NCBI GenBank assembly: GCA_934725305.1
Contig: CAKVBA010000030.1
Coordinates: 1 to 31,882, forward strand
Source of the DNA: an uncultured Parabacteroides sp.
GTDB lineage: Bacteria > Bacteroidota > Bacteroidia > Bacteroidales > Tannerellaceae
Length of the DNA stretch: 31,882 nucleotides
Direction: 5' to 3'
This document shows positions 8,234 through 16,956 of the stretch, piece by piece (the first letter of the stretch is position 1; every line of letters begins with the position of its first letter). The position numbers were made by a program, and so were the translations under genes. Under the pieces are notes generated by a model. The model searched no databases. It was not told the origin of the DNA and worked only from the letters and a program-made list of their open reading frames with translations.

Positions 8234-9424
8234 TCATTTGCATTTGGTTCCCTTAATCAGCACCTTCTCACCTGAAGCCAAAGTAGTTGCAAACAGATAG
8301 ACCGATCCGCCCTCACGTATGCGTGTCTTTTTACGTAACTCATCGACCGAAAGCGGGAAATTGCGCACCGTGATATTGGCTTGTGGCACTAACTTGGCCA
8401 ACTGCTTGCACAACTTGCTATGGAAAGGTATTACCTCATCTATCAGGAAGATGCGACCGGGAAAATCCATCACCGGCTGATCCGAGGTATATAAATGACT
8501 ACTGACATGTAATTTATACAGCTGTAAACGGGCGGCAATACTCTTGAATGCGCCGGCTTTCAGCAACGACGCATTGGGCTCATAAAGATAAGAACCCACT
8601 TTATCGGCCAATGATACGCATATCTGCTGCTCTTCGGTCAAGGTAAAAGTAAACGACTGCTCCTCTCCACTGGCATCAAAATGGACACAATGTAGCGGCA
8701 AATCCGCCATTGTTTCGCCACGCCCCATGACAAATAACAGCTCCTTGCACTCATTACGCACAGATAAGACATGAATCTCTTGGGTTCCCGGAAGCAGATC
8801 AAGCGTCATCTGAATATCGGCCATCGGAGAAAGTTTGGCTATCACTTTTGGTGCACGTTGCAACAGCTTGGGCAACAGTTTGGGCAGATCTGGCTCACAA
8901 TCCTGCAAAGCAAACACACGGCGATTACCATCGCCTCGTCGTGCCGGATCAATATAAAAAAGATCTATTCCTTCAATCTGTCCGGCCAACTCCGTAGAGT
9001 CGCCCTGCAACACCGTGATGTTATCGGCTCCCAACACCTCAAAATTAGCAACTGCCGCCTCACAATAGGCCGGGAAACGCTCTATATAGGTCACACTTTT
9101 CGCCTTTCTTGAGAAGTAATAACTATCAATTCCCAATCCGCCGGTAAGATCACACAAGGCATCCTCGGCATTTATCAAACGTTGTTTATATAAAGCCGTC
9201 TGCTCTGACGAGGATTGTTCAGCCGTGATCTTAGCCGGAAAGACCAAAGCATCATTCTGATACCAAGTGGGAAGCTTATCTTTAATCTGCCGGCGAGCCA
9301 ACAGCTGCTCCACGGCAAATGGGACATCAACATCGGGATATTTGGATGCACTCAACAACAGACGCATCGGATCGTCTGAGGCATGTTCTCTGATAAACTG
9401 ACGGAATTGCTCATTCTGTTTCAT
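8234..9424 (-). CDS. Class I SAM-dependent methyltransferase with THUMP-like C-terminal domain (PG_1098 family)
   Basis: This is a 396-aa predicted cytoplasmic methyltransferase. The N-terminal helical part (to about residue 75) includes DDPMRLLLSASKYPDVDVPF, typical of the family. The Rossmann core has the SAM motif LTGGLGIDSYYFS, an acidic ribose-binding position (YIERF), a GDSTEL segment, and a motif IV of the form FYIDPARR in place of the NPPY found in N-methyltransferases. The C-terminal part matches the THUMP-like domain and ends with basic residues. The family belongs with RNA-modifying enzymes, but the substrate is not established. A -7 box lies only 4 nt upstream of the start codon, so the transcript may be leaderless. 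The next in-frame Met, at residue 20, would remove conserved sequence. Confidence 0.85.
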   Translation of the reverse strand: MKQNEQFRQFIREHASDDPMRLLLSASKYPDVDVPFAVEQLLARRQIKDKLPTWYQNDALVFPAKITAEQSSSEQTALYKQRLINAEDALCDLTGGLGIDSYYFSRKAKSVTYIERFPAYCEAAVANFEVLGADNITVLQGDSTELAGQIEGIDLFYIDPARRGDGNRRVFALQDCEPDLPKLLPKLLQRAPKVIAKLSPMADIQMTLDLLPGTQEIHVLSVRNECKELLFVMGRGETMADLPLHCVHFDASGEEQSFTFTLTEEQQICVSLADKVGSYLYEPNASLLKAGAFKSIAARLQLYKLHVSSHLYTSDQPVMDFPGRIFLIDEVIPFHSKLCKQLAKLVPQANITVRNFPLSVDELRKKTRIREGGSVYLFATTLASGEKVLIKGTKCK

Positions 9425-9428
9425 AGCG

Positions 9429-9436
9429 CAAAGATA
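9429..9436 (-). promoter_or_regulatory. -7 box almost abutting the methyltransferase start
   Basis: TATCTTTG on the minus strand, separated from the ATG at 9424 by 4 nt. Transcription from it would begin at or next to the start codon. No clear TTTG at -33 was found. Confidence 0.45.
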
Positions 9437-9487
9437 AAAATATCCAAGAGGAAAAGGGATATAAAAGAGAAGAAACCCCTATAAACA

Positions 9488-9972
9488 ACACGACTCTTTC
9501 ATTTATCATTCACGAGGCGATTTCCTAAAAAACACAATAAGCCAACGAGTAGTCGGGAAGCTATTAACTCAGCCAAAACGGAGTCGTTTATCTACGGAAA
9601 TTGGGTGCCTACCCAATTCAAACGGAGTAGGCATTCAATCCAAACGGAGTGCCTACCCAATTTCAAAAAAGTCCCTACCCTTTTTTGGGGAAGTCTATAG
9701 ACTAATCCCGTGAAGCCCATAGATGCCTGGAATACAGCATATAACTTCCACCGAGAGGCTGTTTGCACCGAGACCGACTCATTCGATAATTCCAGCAGAA
9801 TCGCCCGTCGCTTCAGACGGATTTGTCACCTGTTTCCAGTGAATAGTAATCCCGATAAGTACAATAACTACTCGCTACGACTGCTGTTGGTGTACCAAAA
9901 TACACACACAAGACTGGCTTTGAAATCCAAATCGGTCGTTAGAACGAATTGGGATAAATGAAAGAGCCGTGT
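9488..9972 (+). repeat. Dispersed intergenic element, copy A, with inverted ends and a 22-24 nt degenerate tandem array
   Basis: The element is bounded by a 20-nt inverted repeat matching at 19 of 20 positions: ACACGACTCTTTCATTTATC at 9488-9507, and its reverse complement with one change at 9953-9972. The interior from about 9521 to 9883 is clearly homologous to copy B at about 22291-22653. It contains degenerate units of about 22-24 nt (9573-9740) with the form CAAACGGAGTGCCTACCCAA. The three GGAGT boxes start at 9580, 9624 and 9646, a 44 and 22 nt spacing that copy B also has. A perfect palindrome of 8-nt arms around GCCT lies near 9599-9618. A non-repetitive tail follows (about 9769-9883). 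No credible protein is encoded. It lies upstream of the methyltransferase gene, in a stretch without genes. Confidence 0.7.
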
Positions 9973-9982
9973 ATAAACAATT

Positions 9983-10052
9983 AAAGCCTGTCTCACGACA
10001 AGCCCTAACCAAACTTTGTTAACCTTAAATCTAATACTATTATGAAAAAACC
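9983..10052 (-). ncRNA. Possible short leftward RNA or leader ending in a hairpin
   Basis: This is the region downstream of the promoter at 10059-10089, read leftward. It starts near 10052, has a T-rich stretch, and ends with a 10-bp stem (arms 9983-9992 and 9997-10006, three G-U pairs, 4-nt loop), followed by a weakly U-rich sequence. No open reading frame starts here. It could be a small RNA, an attenuated leader of the distant methyltransferase gene, or the leader of a lost gene. Confidence 0.3.
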
Positions 10053-10058
10053 ACGGTG

Positions 10059-10089
10059 CAAAGATACAGCTGTTTGGACCTTTTGTCAA
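10059..10089 (-). promoter_or_regulatory. Strong orphan promoter reading leftward
   Basis: Minus strand: TTG at 10087-10089, a 20-nt spacer, then TATCTTTG at 10059-10066, a near-ideal Bacteroidota promoter. It lies after the sdh terminator, and no start codon of a plausible gene follows for more than 600 nt. Confidence 0.55.
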
Positions 10090-10132
10090 TAGTAAAACAG
10101 CTAAAATATGTTGTTAAACATGTAATAAAAGC

Positions 10133-10170
10133 AAAATAGGGCGCAAACTGAATCAGTTGCACCCTATTTT
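10133..10170 (-). terminator. Terminator of the sdhCAB operon
   Basis: A hairpin with arms AAAATAGGG and CCCTATTTT plus an inner GCAA/TTGC pairing starts 18 nt past the sdhB stop codon. Both flanks are A/T-rich, so it may work in both directions. Confidence 0.75.
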
Positions 10171-10188
10171 ATCATTTATCGTATGGAA

Positions 10189-10944
10189 TTAGTCTTCCAA
10201 CTTTGCACAAATATATTCGCGGTTCAAGCGAGCGATGTTGCTAACAGAAATATTCTTCGGACATTCCATTTCGCAAGCACGAGTGTTTGTACAGTTACCG
10301 AAGCCCAGTTCGTCCATTTTAGCCACCATAGCCTTAGCACGGCGAGCAGCCTCAACTTTACCCTGAGGCAACAGAGCCAACTGGCTAACCTTAGCAGAAA
10401 CGAACAACATGGCAGAACCGTTCTTACAAGCAGCAGCACAAGCACCGCAACCAATACAAGCAGCAGCGTCCATTGCCAATTCAGCATCCCTCTTAGAGAT
10501 AGCGATTGCATTAGCATCAGGCACACCACCTGTATTAACAGAAACGAAACCACCAGCCTGCATGATCTTATCATATGCATAACGGTCAACCATCAAGTCG
10601 CGGATTACCGGGAAACCAGCAGAACGCCACGGTTCGATAGTAATAGTTTCACCATCGTGGAAACGACGCATATACAGCTGACAAGTTGTTGCACCTGTTG
10701 CCGGTCCGTGAGGATGTCCGTTCACATACAATGAACACATACCACAGATACCTTCACGACAGTCATGGTCAAATACGATCGGTTCCTTGCCTTCGTTAAC
10801 CAACTTTTCGTTCAAGATATCCAACATTTCCAAAAAAGATACACTCTGATTGATCTTATCGATCTTGTATGTCTCGAACTGTCCTTTTTCTTTCGGACCT
10901 CTTTGACGCCAAACCTTAAGTGTTACACTTATATCTTTATCCAT
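10189..10944 (-). CDS. sdhB: Succinate dehydrogenase/fumarate reductase iron-sulfur subunit
   Basis: This 251-aa electron-transfer subunit links the flavoprotein to the membrane cytochrome. The N-terminal ferredoxin domain carries the [2Fe-2S] cysteines C62, C67 and C70 (CREGICGMC) with C88. The C-terminal domain has CIGCGAC (C163, C166, C169), C173, and a late group at C218, C224 and C228 (CEMECPK) for the [4Fe-4S] and [3Fe-4S] clusters. It is the last gene of sdhC-sdhA-sdhB, 30 nt after sdhA, and is followed by a clear terminator. In anaerobic Bacteroidales this complex is thought to run mainly as a menaquinol:fumarate reductase that yields succinate, so frdB would be an equally good symbol. 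Confidence 0.95.
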   Translation of the reverse strand: MDKDISVTLKVWRQRGPKEKGQFETYKIDKINQSVSFLEMLDILNEKLVNEGKEPIVFDHDCREGICGMCSLYVNGHPHGPATGATTCQLYMRRFHDGETITIEPWRSAGFPVIRDLMVDRYAYDKIMQAGGFVSVNTGGVPDANAIAISKRDAELAMDAAACIGCGACAAACKNGSAMLFVSAKVSQLALLPQGKVEAARRAKAMVAKMDELGFGNCTNTRACEMECPKNISVSNIARLNREYICAKLED

Positions 10945-10974
10945 GATTCTAATTTTTTCTGAGATTGATGATTA

Positions 10975-12918
10975 TTACTTCTTGTAGTTACGTGTTTGAG
11001 GAACAACGAACTGATAGTTCAAATCTTCCTTCAACATAACCGGGTCTTTATCTTCACCCTGGTATTCCCAGCAAGATACATACATGAACTTATCATCGTG
11101 ACGAAGAGCTTCACCCTCTTCTGTCTGATGTTCCGTACGGAAGTGACCACCACAAGACTCTGCACGATCCAAAGCGTCGTGTGCCATCAACGTACCAATT
11201 TCGATAAAGTCGGCTACACGAAGAGCCTTTTCCAATTCTGTATTCAAATCGTCTGTAGCTCCCGGAATAAATACATTTGTCCAGAATTCCTTCTTCAAGT
11301 CTTTCAGCATCTGGATACCTTCCTTCAATCCTTCTGCGTCACGAGCCATACCTACATGTTCCCACATGATATGACCTAACTTGCGGTGGATAGAATCAAC
11401 AGTTTCCTTACCCTTGATATTCATCAATTTAGTGATACGAGCCTTGATTGCTTTTTCTGCTTCTGCAAACTCAGGCAACTCTGTGCTGAAGCGCGGAACC
11501 TGAATCTGGTCAGACAAATAGTTCTGGATAGTATAAGGCAATACGAAGTAACCATCGGCCAAACCCTGCATCAAAGCAGAAGCACCCAAACGGTTAGCAC
11601 CGTGATCAGAGAAGTTAGCCTCACCAATAGCGAACAAACCAGGAACAGAAGTCATCAATTCATAGTCAACCCACAGACCACCCATTGAGTAGTGCAATGC
11701 CGGATAGATCATCATCGGTGTTTCGTATGGATCGTCGTTGGTAATTTCTTCGTACATATCGAACAAGTTACCATATTTCTGCTTAACTACCTCTTTACCC
11801 AAACGGTTGATAGCATCTGAGAAGTCCAAGAATACAGCCAAACCAGTAGCGTTTACACCAAAACCAGCGTCGCAACGTTCTTTAGCAGCACGAGAAGCCA
11901 CGTCACGAGGAACCAAGTTACCGAATGCCGGATAACGACGTTCCAAATAGTAGTCACGGTCAGCTTCAGGAATATCTCTACCCTTCTTAGTTCCTGCCTG
12001 CAATGCCTTGGCATCTTCCAGTTTCTTCGGAACCCAGATACGACCATCGTTACGCAATGACTCAGACATCAAAGTCAATTTAGACTGGAAGTCGCCCTTT
12101 ACAGGTACACAAGTCGGGTGAATCTGAACCATACATGGGTTTGCGAAATAAGCACCCTTCTTGTAGCACTGCCAAGCAGCAGAACCGTTTGAAGCCATAG
12201 CGTTAGTTGACAAGAAGAAGGTATTTACATAACCACCTGTTGCAACAACTACTGCGTGAGCAGCAAAACGTTCGATCTTACCAGTTACCAAGTTACGAGC
12301 AATGATACCACGTGCACGGCCATCTACCTTAACTACGTCAAGCATTTCATGGCGAGTGTACATTTTAACCTTACCCAAACCAATCTGACGGCTCAATGCA
12401 GAGTATGCACCTAACAACAACTGCTGACCGGTCTGACCGCGGGCATAGAATGTACGGGATACCTGAGCACCACCGAATGAACGGTTATCCAACAAACCAC
12501 CATATTCACGAGCAAAAGGAACACCCTGAGCTACACACTGGTCGATGATAGCGTTTGATACTTCAGCCAAACGGTAAACGTTAGCCTCACGAGCACGGTA
12601 GTCACCACCCTTGATAGTATCATAGAACAAACGATAGATAGAGTCACCATCATTCTGATAGTTCTTAGCAGCATTGATACCACCCTGTGCTGCAATAGAG
12701 TGAGCACGACGAGGAGAGTCCTGAATACAGAAGTTCAATACGTTGAATCCCATTTCGGCCAATGAAGCTGCTGCTGATGCACCAGCCAAACCTGTACCGA
12801 CAACAATGATATCCAGACGACGTTTATTGGCGGGGTTCACCAATTTCTGGTGAGCTTTATAATTTGTCCACTTCTCAGCCAACGGGCCTTGAGGTATTTT
12901 TGAATTTATTTCAGCCAT
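10975..12918 (-). CDS. sdhA: Succinate dehydrogenase/fumarate reductase flavoprotein subunit
   Basis: This 647-aa catalytic subunit interconverts fumarate and succinate. It shows an FAD-binding Rossmann motif, [19 protein letters not shown], at about 39-57. The histidine expected to carry FAD covalently is H73 in [14 protein letters not shown]. Further on are [19 protein letters not shown], the active-site region HPTCVP, and [11 protein letters not shown] plus [20 protein letters not shown] near the FAD/substrate site. The N-terminal extension and overall length fit the long Bacteroidota and epsilon-type enzymes. It lies 36 nt after sdhC and 30 nt before sdhB. Codon use in these three genes looks more regular than in neighbours, in line with high expression. 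Confidence 0.96.
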   Translation of the reverse strand: MAEINSKIPQGPLAEKWTNYKAHQKLVNPANKRRLDIIVVGTGLAGASAAASLAEMGFNVLNFCIQDSPRRAHSIAAQGGINAAKNYQNDGDSIYRLFYDTIKGGDYRAREANVYRLAEVSNAIIDQCVAQGVPFAREYGGLLDNRSFGGAQVSRTFYARGQTGQQLLLGAYSALSRQIGLGKVKMYTRHEMLDVVKVDGRARGIIARNLVTGKIERFAAHAVVVATGGYVNTFFLSTNAMASNGSAAWQCYKKGAYFANPCMVQIHPTCVPVKGDFQSKLTLMSESLRNDGRIWVPKKLEDAKALQAGTKKGRDIPEADRDYYLERRYPAFGNLVPRDVASRAAKERCDAGFGVNATGLAVFLDFSDAINRLGKEVVKQKYGNLFDMYEEITNDDPYETPMMIYPALHYSMGGLWVDYELMTSVPGLFAIGEANFSDHGANRLGASALMQGLADGYFVLPYTIQNYLSDQIQVPRFSTELPEFAEAEKAIKARITKLMNIKGKETVDSIHRKLGHIMWEHVGMARDAEGLKEGIQMLKDLKKEFWTNVFIPGATDDLNTELEKALRVADFIEIGTLMAHDALDRAESCGGHFRTEHQTEEGEALRHDDKFMYVSCWEYQGEDKDPVMLKEDLNYQFVVPQTRNYKK

Positions 12919-12954
12919 AATATTATATTTTCAATTGAAGAGATTAAACCCAAA

Positions 12955-13647
12955 TCAAGCACCTACACCATTCAGGTAGAATATGATAGTTATGATTGCA
13001 AATAAGCCACAGATAATAGTAGCTACCCACTTAGAGATACATTCCCAACGGCTCATCCATACGTTGTTGTTCCAACCTAATGTGTGAATTGCTGACCAGA
13101 AACCGTGAGTCAAATGGAACCACAATGCAACAAACCATACCAAATACAATGCTGTATTTACAACATTACCCTGGAAGAAGTAGTTGATAAACTCAGCGCC
13201 GTGTGTTGTTGCAATAGCAGCGCCACCCAATGTAACTTCATGATGACCCATCAATTCGGCAAACATCATGTTGTACCAGAAATGAGTAAAGTGCAAAACC
13301 ATACCCAAAATAACGATCACACCCAAAACCAACATGTTCTGAGATGCCCATTCTACACCTTTCGGACGAGCGTTGATTGCGTAACGATCGTTACCACGTG
13401 CTTTAAGATTCTGCATGGTCAGCATGATTGCATACACAAAGTGAACAACAACACCTGCAGCCAACACCATTGTACCCAACAAGGCATACCAGTTAGAGCC
13501 CAGCAAGCCACAAATTATGTTGTAAGCTTCACCAGAAAATACTGCTGCCACATTCATACAAAGGTGGAACACCAGAAACAGAATAAGGAAGAGGCCTGAT
13601 ACACTCATAATCAGCTTCCTCCCGATAGAAGAATTAAGTAACCACAT
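12955..13647 (-). CDS. sdhC: Succinate dehydrogenase/fumarate reductase cytochrome b subunit
   Basis: This 230-aa membrane anchor has five predicted transmembrane helices (about 12-33, 55-78, 104-126, 162-182 and 205-227). Histidines placed to bind two b-type hemes and quinone are H28, H69, H119 or H122, and H178 or H181. One fused anchor protein with five helices is the B-type arrangement (Wolinella fumarate reductase, Bacillus succinate dehydrogenase), so no SdhD is expected and none is present. It leads the operon, behind a near-perfect promoter at 13711-13742 and a leader of roughly 55-60 nt. Heme supply is relevant, because many Bacteroidales cannot make heme from the beginning of the pathway. 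Confidence 0.94.
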   Translation of the reverse strand: MWLLNSSIGRKLIMSVSGLFLILFLVFHLCMNVAAVFSGEAYNIICGLLGSNWYALLGTMVLAAGVVVHFVYAIMLTMQNLKARGNDRYAINARPKGVEWASQNMLVLGVIVILGMVLHFTHFWYNMMFAELMGHHEVTLGGAAIATTHGAEFINYFFQGNVVNTALYLVWFVALWFHLTHGFWSAIHTLGWNNNVWMSRWECISKWVATIICGLFAIITIIFYLNGVGA

Positions 13648-13710
13648 AAGATAATAATTTAAGTTATTTAATTGTGTTTAGAGATTTCTCTACATTAACA
13701 ATTGCTCACG

Positions 13711-13742
13711 CAAAGGTATGCTAAATACCCATATCACGCAAA
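13711..13742 (-). promoter_or_regulatory. Promoter of the sdhCAB operon
   Basis: Minus strand: TTTG at 13739-13742, exactly 20 nt of spacer, then TACCTTTG at 13711-13718. This is an ideal match to the Bacteroidota primary sigma factor consensus, in keeping with a highly expressed respiratory operon. Confidence 0.8.
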
Positions 13743-14109
13743 CGATTAAAGAAATATTTCGCCAATTCAAAAACAGCGTTTTCGCCGGATTCAAACCACA
13801 TATACATCCTTTAAAATCCCTAAAAGTAATACTAATATTTTTATATTTCAAATCTTATGTTCATTATAATTAAGTTTTCTCAATAGAATTGAACCTCTTT
13901 ATGGTTCCTCTATTTCTCTTTGTGCTTTCTTTAGTTAAAATGATTCGGATTTTCTTTTCTCCTCTATCTTCTATCGCCAAAGTGTGTGTTCAACCATGAC
14001 TGACGGACTACGGAAAACAGGATATCACTTCGCTAAAATCGGGTAGGCATTCCGTTCGGGCATAAATTAAAGAAGAAATTAATAGGGAAATCAATAAAGA
14101 AAGTGGGCT

Positions 14110-14137
14110 CAACAGTTTGCCATTGTGACGTACCGCC
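14110..14137 (+). repeat. 28-nt dispersed intergenic motif, copy 2
   Basis: It begins CAACAGTTTGC and ends with ACCGCC, aligning without gaps to the copies at 8184, 24478 and 25828 (22 of 28 positions identical to the 24478 copy by eye). It lies directly past the tRNA-Gln terminator in the direction of transcription. Confidence 0.5.
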
Positions 14138-14143
14138 ATAAAA

Positions 14144-14176
14144 AAGCCTCTATTCACTAAACATGAATAAAGGCTT
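14144..14176 (-). terminator. Terminator downstream of tRNA-Gln
   Basis: Hairpin with arms AAGCCT (14144-14149) and AGGCTT (14171-14176) plus an inner ATTCA/TGAAT pairing. It is followed on the minus strand by a run of Ts (complement of the A-run at 14139-14145). Confidence 0.75.
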
Positions 14177-14188
14177 AGGATTGTTGAG

Positions 14189-14259
14189 TTGTCTCACGAG
14201 GATTCGAACCTCGACAGACAGAACCAAAAACTGTAGTGCTACCATTACACCATGAGACA
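14189..14259 (-). tRNA. tRNA-Gln (anticodon TTG)
   Basis: Reading the minus strand gives a 7-bp acceptor stem TGTCTCA/TGAGACA, a D arm with TGGTGTAATGGTAGCA, an anticodon loop TTTTGGT (anticodon TTG at its centre), and a T arm CGAGGTTCGAATCCTCG. The CCA end is not encoded. The anticodon stem has a T-T mismatch at its loop-closing pair (31-39), with four good pairs below it. The gene has its own promoter and terminator, so it is a single-tRNA unit between tyrS and sdhC. Confidence 0.95.
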
Positions 14260-14284
14260 ATCCGGTGCTTTATCAAAAGCGTTG

Positions 14285-14316
14285 CAAAGGTAAAGATTAA
14301 TTTTTTACCCCGCAAA
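14285..14316 (-). promoter_or_regulatory. Promoter of tRNA-Gln
   Basis: Minus strand: TTTG at 14313-14316, a 20-nt spacer, then TACCTTTG at 14285-14292, about 25 nt before the tRNA 5' end. Perfect consensus in the short gap after tyrS. Confidence 0.75.
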
Positions 14317-14338
14317 CGCTTTAAATATTTTTTATAAT

Positions 14339-15631
14339 TTATTTCGCAATCAACAGATAGTAGTTCTTCTTACCTCGCTGAATCAACAAATACTTGTCGT
14401 CCAACAGCAAAGAAGCATCTACCATTGCTTCAACTTCTGTAACTTTCTCTTTGTTTACACTAACGCCACCGCTCTGGATCAGCTTACGCATCTCACCTTT
14501 TGAAGAGAAGATAGCCGCCTTTTCTGTACACAGATCGATCAGCTTTACGCCAGCAGTCAGTTCATCACGAGAAACCTCAAACTGAGGCACACCACTGAAC
14601 ACATCCAACAGTGTCTGTTCGTCTAACTGCTTCAGTGATTCTGAAGTGGAGTTACCAAACAAGATATTTGAAGCCTCAACAGCTGCATTATAATCTTCTT
14701 CTGAGTGAACCATAACAGTCACCTCTTTAGCCAAACGCTTCTGCAACGGGCGCAAGTGCGGAGCAGCTTCCTGTTCTGCAGTCAACTGTGCAATCTCTTC
14801 CTGGCTCAAGTCGGTGAAAATCTTGATATATTTAGCAGCATCGGCATCACTTACGTTCAACCAGAACTGATAGAACTTATAAGGAGAAGTATAACGGCGA
14901 TCCAACCACACGTTGCCAGACTCTGTCTTACCAAACTTACCACCATCGGCCTTGGTAATCAACGGGCAAGTCAAAGCAAATGCTTCGCCACCCAACTTAC
15001 GGCGGATCAACTCAGTACCTGTAGTGATGTTTCCCCACTGGTCGCTACCACCCATCTGCAAGCGGCAACCTTCATGTTCATACAAGAACATATAGTCATA
15101 GCCCTGCAACAACTGGTAAGAAAACTCAGTGAAAGACATGCCCACACTTGAGTCGCGGCTCAAACGCTTCTTTACAGAATCTTTGGCCATCATATAGTTG
15201 ACAGTAATGTGCTTACCAATATCACGGATAAAATTAAGGAATGAATAATCCTTCATCCAGTCATAGTTGTTTACCAACTTGGCAGCATTGGGCGCATCTG
15301 AATCAAAATCGAGGAATTTAGCAAGCTGCTTCTTGATGCAGTCTTGATTGTGACGAAGTGTTGCTTCATCGAGCAAGTTACGTTCTGCAGATTTCATTGA
15401 CGGATCACCAATCATACCGGTAGCACCACCAATCAAAGCAATGGGACGATGGCCAGCACGCTGGAAATGTTTCAACATCATAACACCTACCAGGTGACCG
15501 ATGTGTAATGAGTCGGCTGTAGGGTCGATACCTACATAAGCCGAGGTCAACTCTTTCTGCAACTGTTCTTCTGTTCCAGGCATCATATCAGAGATCATGC
15601 CTCTCCATCTTAATTCTTCTACAAAATTCAT
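14339..15631 (-). CDS. tyrS: Tyrosyl-tRNA synthetase
   Basis: This class I aminoacyl-tRNA synthetase of 430 aa charges tRNA-Tyr. The HIGH signature is literally HIGH at residues 43-46 ([10 protein letters not shown]), and the KMSKS equivalent is KFGKT at 232-236. The tyrosine pocket is seen in [25 protein letters not shown] (about 178-202, in part). The C-terminal S4-like RNA-binding domain (about 365-425) includes [16 protein letters not shown]. The length is standard for the bacterial TyrRS type. It is the last gene of the DUF4271-hemD-rnpA-yidD-tatD run, 36 nt after tatD, and may have its own promoter inside the end of tatD. No T-box leader fits in that gap. Confidence 0.97.
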   Translation of the reverse strand: MNFVEELRWRGMISDMMPGTEEQLQKELTSAYVGIDPTADSLHIGHLVGVMMLKHFQRAGHRPIALIGGATGMIGDPSMKSAERNLLDEATLRHNQDCIKKQLAKFLDFDSDAPNAAKLVNNYDWMKDYSFLNFIRDIGKHITVNYMMAKDSVKKRLSRDSSVGMSFTEFSYQLLQGYDYMFLYEHEGCRLQMGGSDQWGNITTGTELIRRKLGGEAFALTCPLITKADGGKFGKTESGNVWLDRRYTSPYKFYQFWLNVSDADAAKYIKIFTDLSQEEIAQLTAEQEAAPHLRPLQKRLAKEVTVMVHSEEDYNAAVEASNILFGNSTSESLKQLDEQTLLDVFSGVPQFEVSRDELTAGVKLIDLCTEKAAIFSSKGEMRKLIQSGGVSVNKEKVTEVEAMVDASLLLDDKYLLIQRGKKNYYLLIAK

Positions 15632-15667
15632 CGTATTAAATAATATCGTATTAAAATTATTACTCTT

Positions 15668-16330
15668 TCAAAGCATGCGGGCAAAGATACGACTTTTTAA
15701 TTGACTTTCTATTTGTTGGGCCAATTCTTCAAGGGTGATATGCAGAGATTTGGCTATTGAGTCATATACCATGCGGATATTGATCGGACTTTCGTCTGTC
15801 TCGGCCAACAGATGTAACGGCCAGGCTGCCTGAAGGGCCAATGGATTATACTTCGCGCCAAACGACAGAAAACATCCCTGTGCAATCAGCTGGGATGCCA
15901 ACACGCCATTACCACGGAATCCATGAATAATCCAAGGTTGCACGGGTCGCAACTGCTTCTTCACAGCTATCAGTTCCGGCCAGGCCTTGACACAATGCAC
16001 AATCAGAGGCTTCTGATAGTCTTCTGCCATTTGCACCTGTTGCCTGAATGCTTCTTGCTGCCAATCCATCGGCGTATCACACAGCTTGTCTAATCCGGCC
16101 TCTCCGATAGCCACTATCGGTAGAGTTTCTACCAACATTTGCAACTTCTCCAATTGCGCGCGTACATTATATATATACCATGGATGAATGCCGGCCGATT
16201 GCCATCCTTGCTGTCGTTGCATCTCTTGCTGAAGCAGGGCATATTCTCTCTCATCGACAATCGTATTGACAATTGCCTCTTCTTCGGGAAACTCCGAAGA
16301 CTGATGAGTATGAATATCCATATAGAGCAT
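15668..16330 (-). CDS. TatD-family metal-dependent hydrolase
   Basis: This 220-aa amidohydrolase-like TIM-barrel protein is related to TatD/YchF-type DNases. The metal-site residues can be followed in order: HTH (H7, H9), GEAGLD (E77), VHCVKAW (H112), IHGFRG (H136) and ETDES (D179). It is shorter than typical TatD (about 260 aa), with a compact N-terminus; such short versions are common in Bacteroidales. TatD proteins are metal-dependent 3'-5' exonucleases in studied cases, but the role here is inferred only. An alternative start is Met4. It lies 16 nt after yidD and 36 nt before tyrS, in the same operon. Confidence 0.85.
   Translation of the reverse strand: MLYMDIHTHQSSEFPEEEAIVNTIVDEREYALLQQEMQRQQGWQSAGIHPWYIYNVRAQLEKLQMLVETLPIVAIGEAGLDKLCDTPMDWQQEAFRQQVQMAEDYQKPLIVHCVKAWPELIAVKKQLRPVQPWIIHGFRGNGVLASQLIAQGCFLSFGAKYNPLALQAAWPLHLLAETDESPINIRMVYDSIAKSLHITLEELAQQIESQLKSRIFARML
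15682..15689 (-). promoter_or_regulatory. Possible internal -7 box for tyrS
   Basis: TATCTTTG on the minus strand, within the last codons of tatD and about 50 nt before the tyrS start. The -33 element is not clear, so this is a weak call. Confidence 0.35.
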
Positions 16331-16346
16331 ACGCTACCGACAACAG

Positions 16347-16568
16347 TTATGGCACCGGATCGTAGCCGCTTCCACCCCAAGGGTGACAACGGAGCAAACG
16401 ACGGATAGTCAGATAAAGACCTTTAATAGGACCATGCTTCTTCAACGCCTGTACGGCATATTCAGAACAGGTTGGTGTAAACCGACACGAAGCCGGCGTC
16501 ATAGGAGAAATGCAGTACTTATAGAAATAGACAGGTATCAAAAGTAGTTGGGTAAAAAACTGTCTCAT
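16347..16568 (-). CDS. yidD: Membrane protein insertion efficiency factor YidD
   Basis: This 73-aa protein has a hydrophobic/amphipathic N-terminus and the family signature: [20 protein letters not shown], then [10 protein letters not shown] and a conserved end [14 protein letters not shown]. YidD helps YidC insert proteins into the inner membrane. It overlaps rnpA by 4 nt, the usual rnpA-yidD neighbourhood, although yidC itself is not next to it here. The length matches the family. Confidence 0.95.
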   Translation of the reverse strand: MRQFFTQLLLIPVYFYKYCISPMTPASCRFTPTCSEYAVQALKKHGPIKGLYLTIRRLLRCHPWGGSGYDPVP

Positions 16569-16954
16569 AGCTCTTTGGTTGCTATTACACGAACAGCCTT
16601 GTCCATCGCCTTTTCTATAACGGCAAAGGGATGAATCTCTTTATCCAAATAGAGGAAAGCCACCAACAGGTGTCGCTTCGTACCCGTAAGCGGATCGATC
16701 CAATCGTATTTACGTACACGATAAGCCTCGCGCACCTGACGTTTAATGTGGTTGCGCTTCACAGCACGCTTGAATTTCTTCTTGGATACACTCACCAAGA
16801 TAGAGACCGGAGCCGGCATTTCCTCTTCTACCAATAAATAAACGACCCGTAGTGGAAACGCTACAAACGATTGTCCTTTCTCGAACAACAGATCAATGTA
16901 TCGTTTCCACGACAGGCGTTCATCTTTTGAAAGAGTATATTTCCGGATTGCCAT
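16565..16954 (-). CDS. rnpA: Ribonuclease P protein component
   Basis: This 129-aa basic protein binds the catalytic RNase P RNA and helps it recognise precursor tRNA. The RNR-type signature [19 protein letters not shown] spans residues 61-79. The N-terminal [20 protein letters not shown] matches the first helix and substrate groove. It lies 2 nt after hemD and overlaps yidD by 4 nt. In many bacteria rnpA follows rpmH near dnaA; here it sits instead with hemD and DUF4271, a typical Bacteroidales arrangement by my recollection. Confidence rests on the motif and the yidD neighbour. Confidence 0.95.
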   Translation of the reverse strand: MAIRKYTLSKDERLSWKRYIDLLFEKGQSFVAFPLRVVYLLVEEEMPAPVSILVSVSKKKFKRAVKRNHIKRQVREAYRVRKYDWIDPLTGTKRHLLVAFLYLDKEIHPFAVIEKAMDKAVRVIATKEL

Positions 16955-16956
16955 TC

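Larger units (their letters stand above)
13648..14188. other. Non-coding region between sdhC and tRNA-Gln
   Basis: About 540 nt without a gene. It holds the sdh promoter (13711-13742), an A/T-rich stretch (about 13800-13980) with nothing I can assign, a segment near 14041-14062 that faintly recalls the repeat element (GTAGGCATTCCGTTCGG), one copy of the 28-nt motif (14110-14137) and the tRNA terminator (14144-14176). No open frame here is credible. Confidence 0.6.

Noticed and set aside
10183..10734. Long plus-strand frames opposite sdhB, and a similar one at 3923-4672 opposite the EnvC-like gene
   Set aside because: They are antisense shadows of clearly conserved genes, with repetitive low-complexity translations and no family features.
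14030..14070. A third copy of the dispersed element near tRNA-Gln
   Set aside because: Only a short stretch (GTAGGCATTCCGTTCGG) resembles the array; no tail and no inverted ends could be found, so it may be chance or a remnant.
15632..15667. T-box leader for tyrS
   Set aside because: Only 36 nt separate it from tatD, and T-box leaders are not expected in this phylum.
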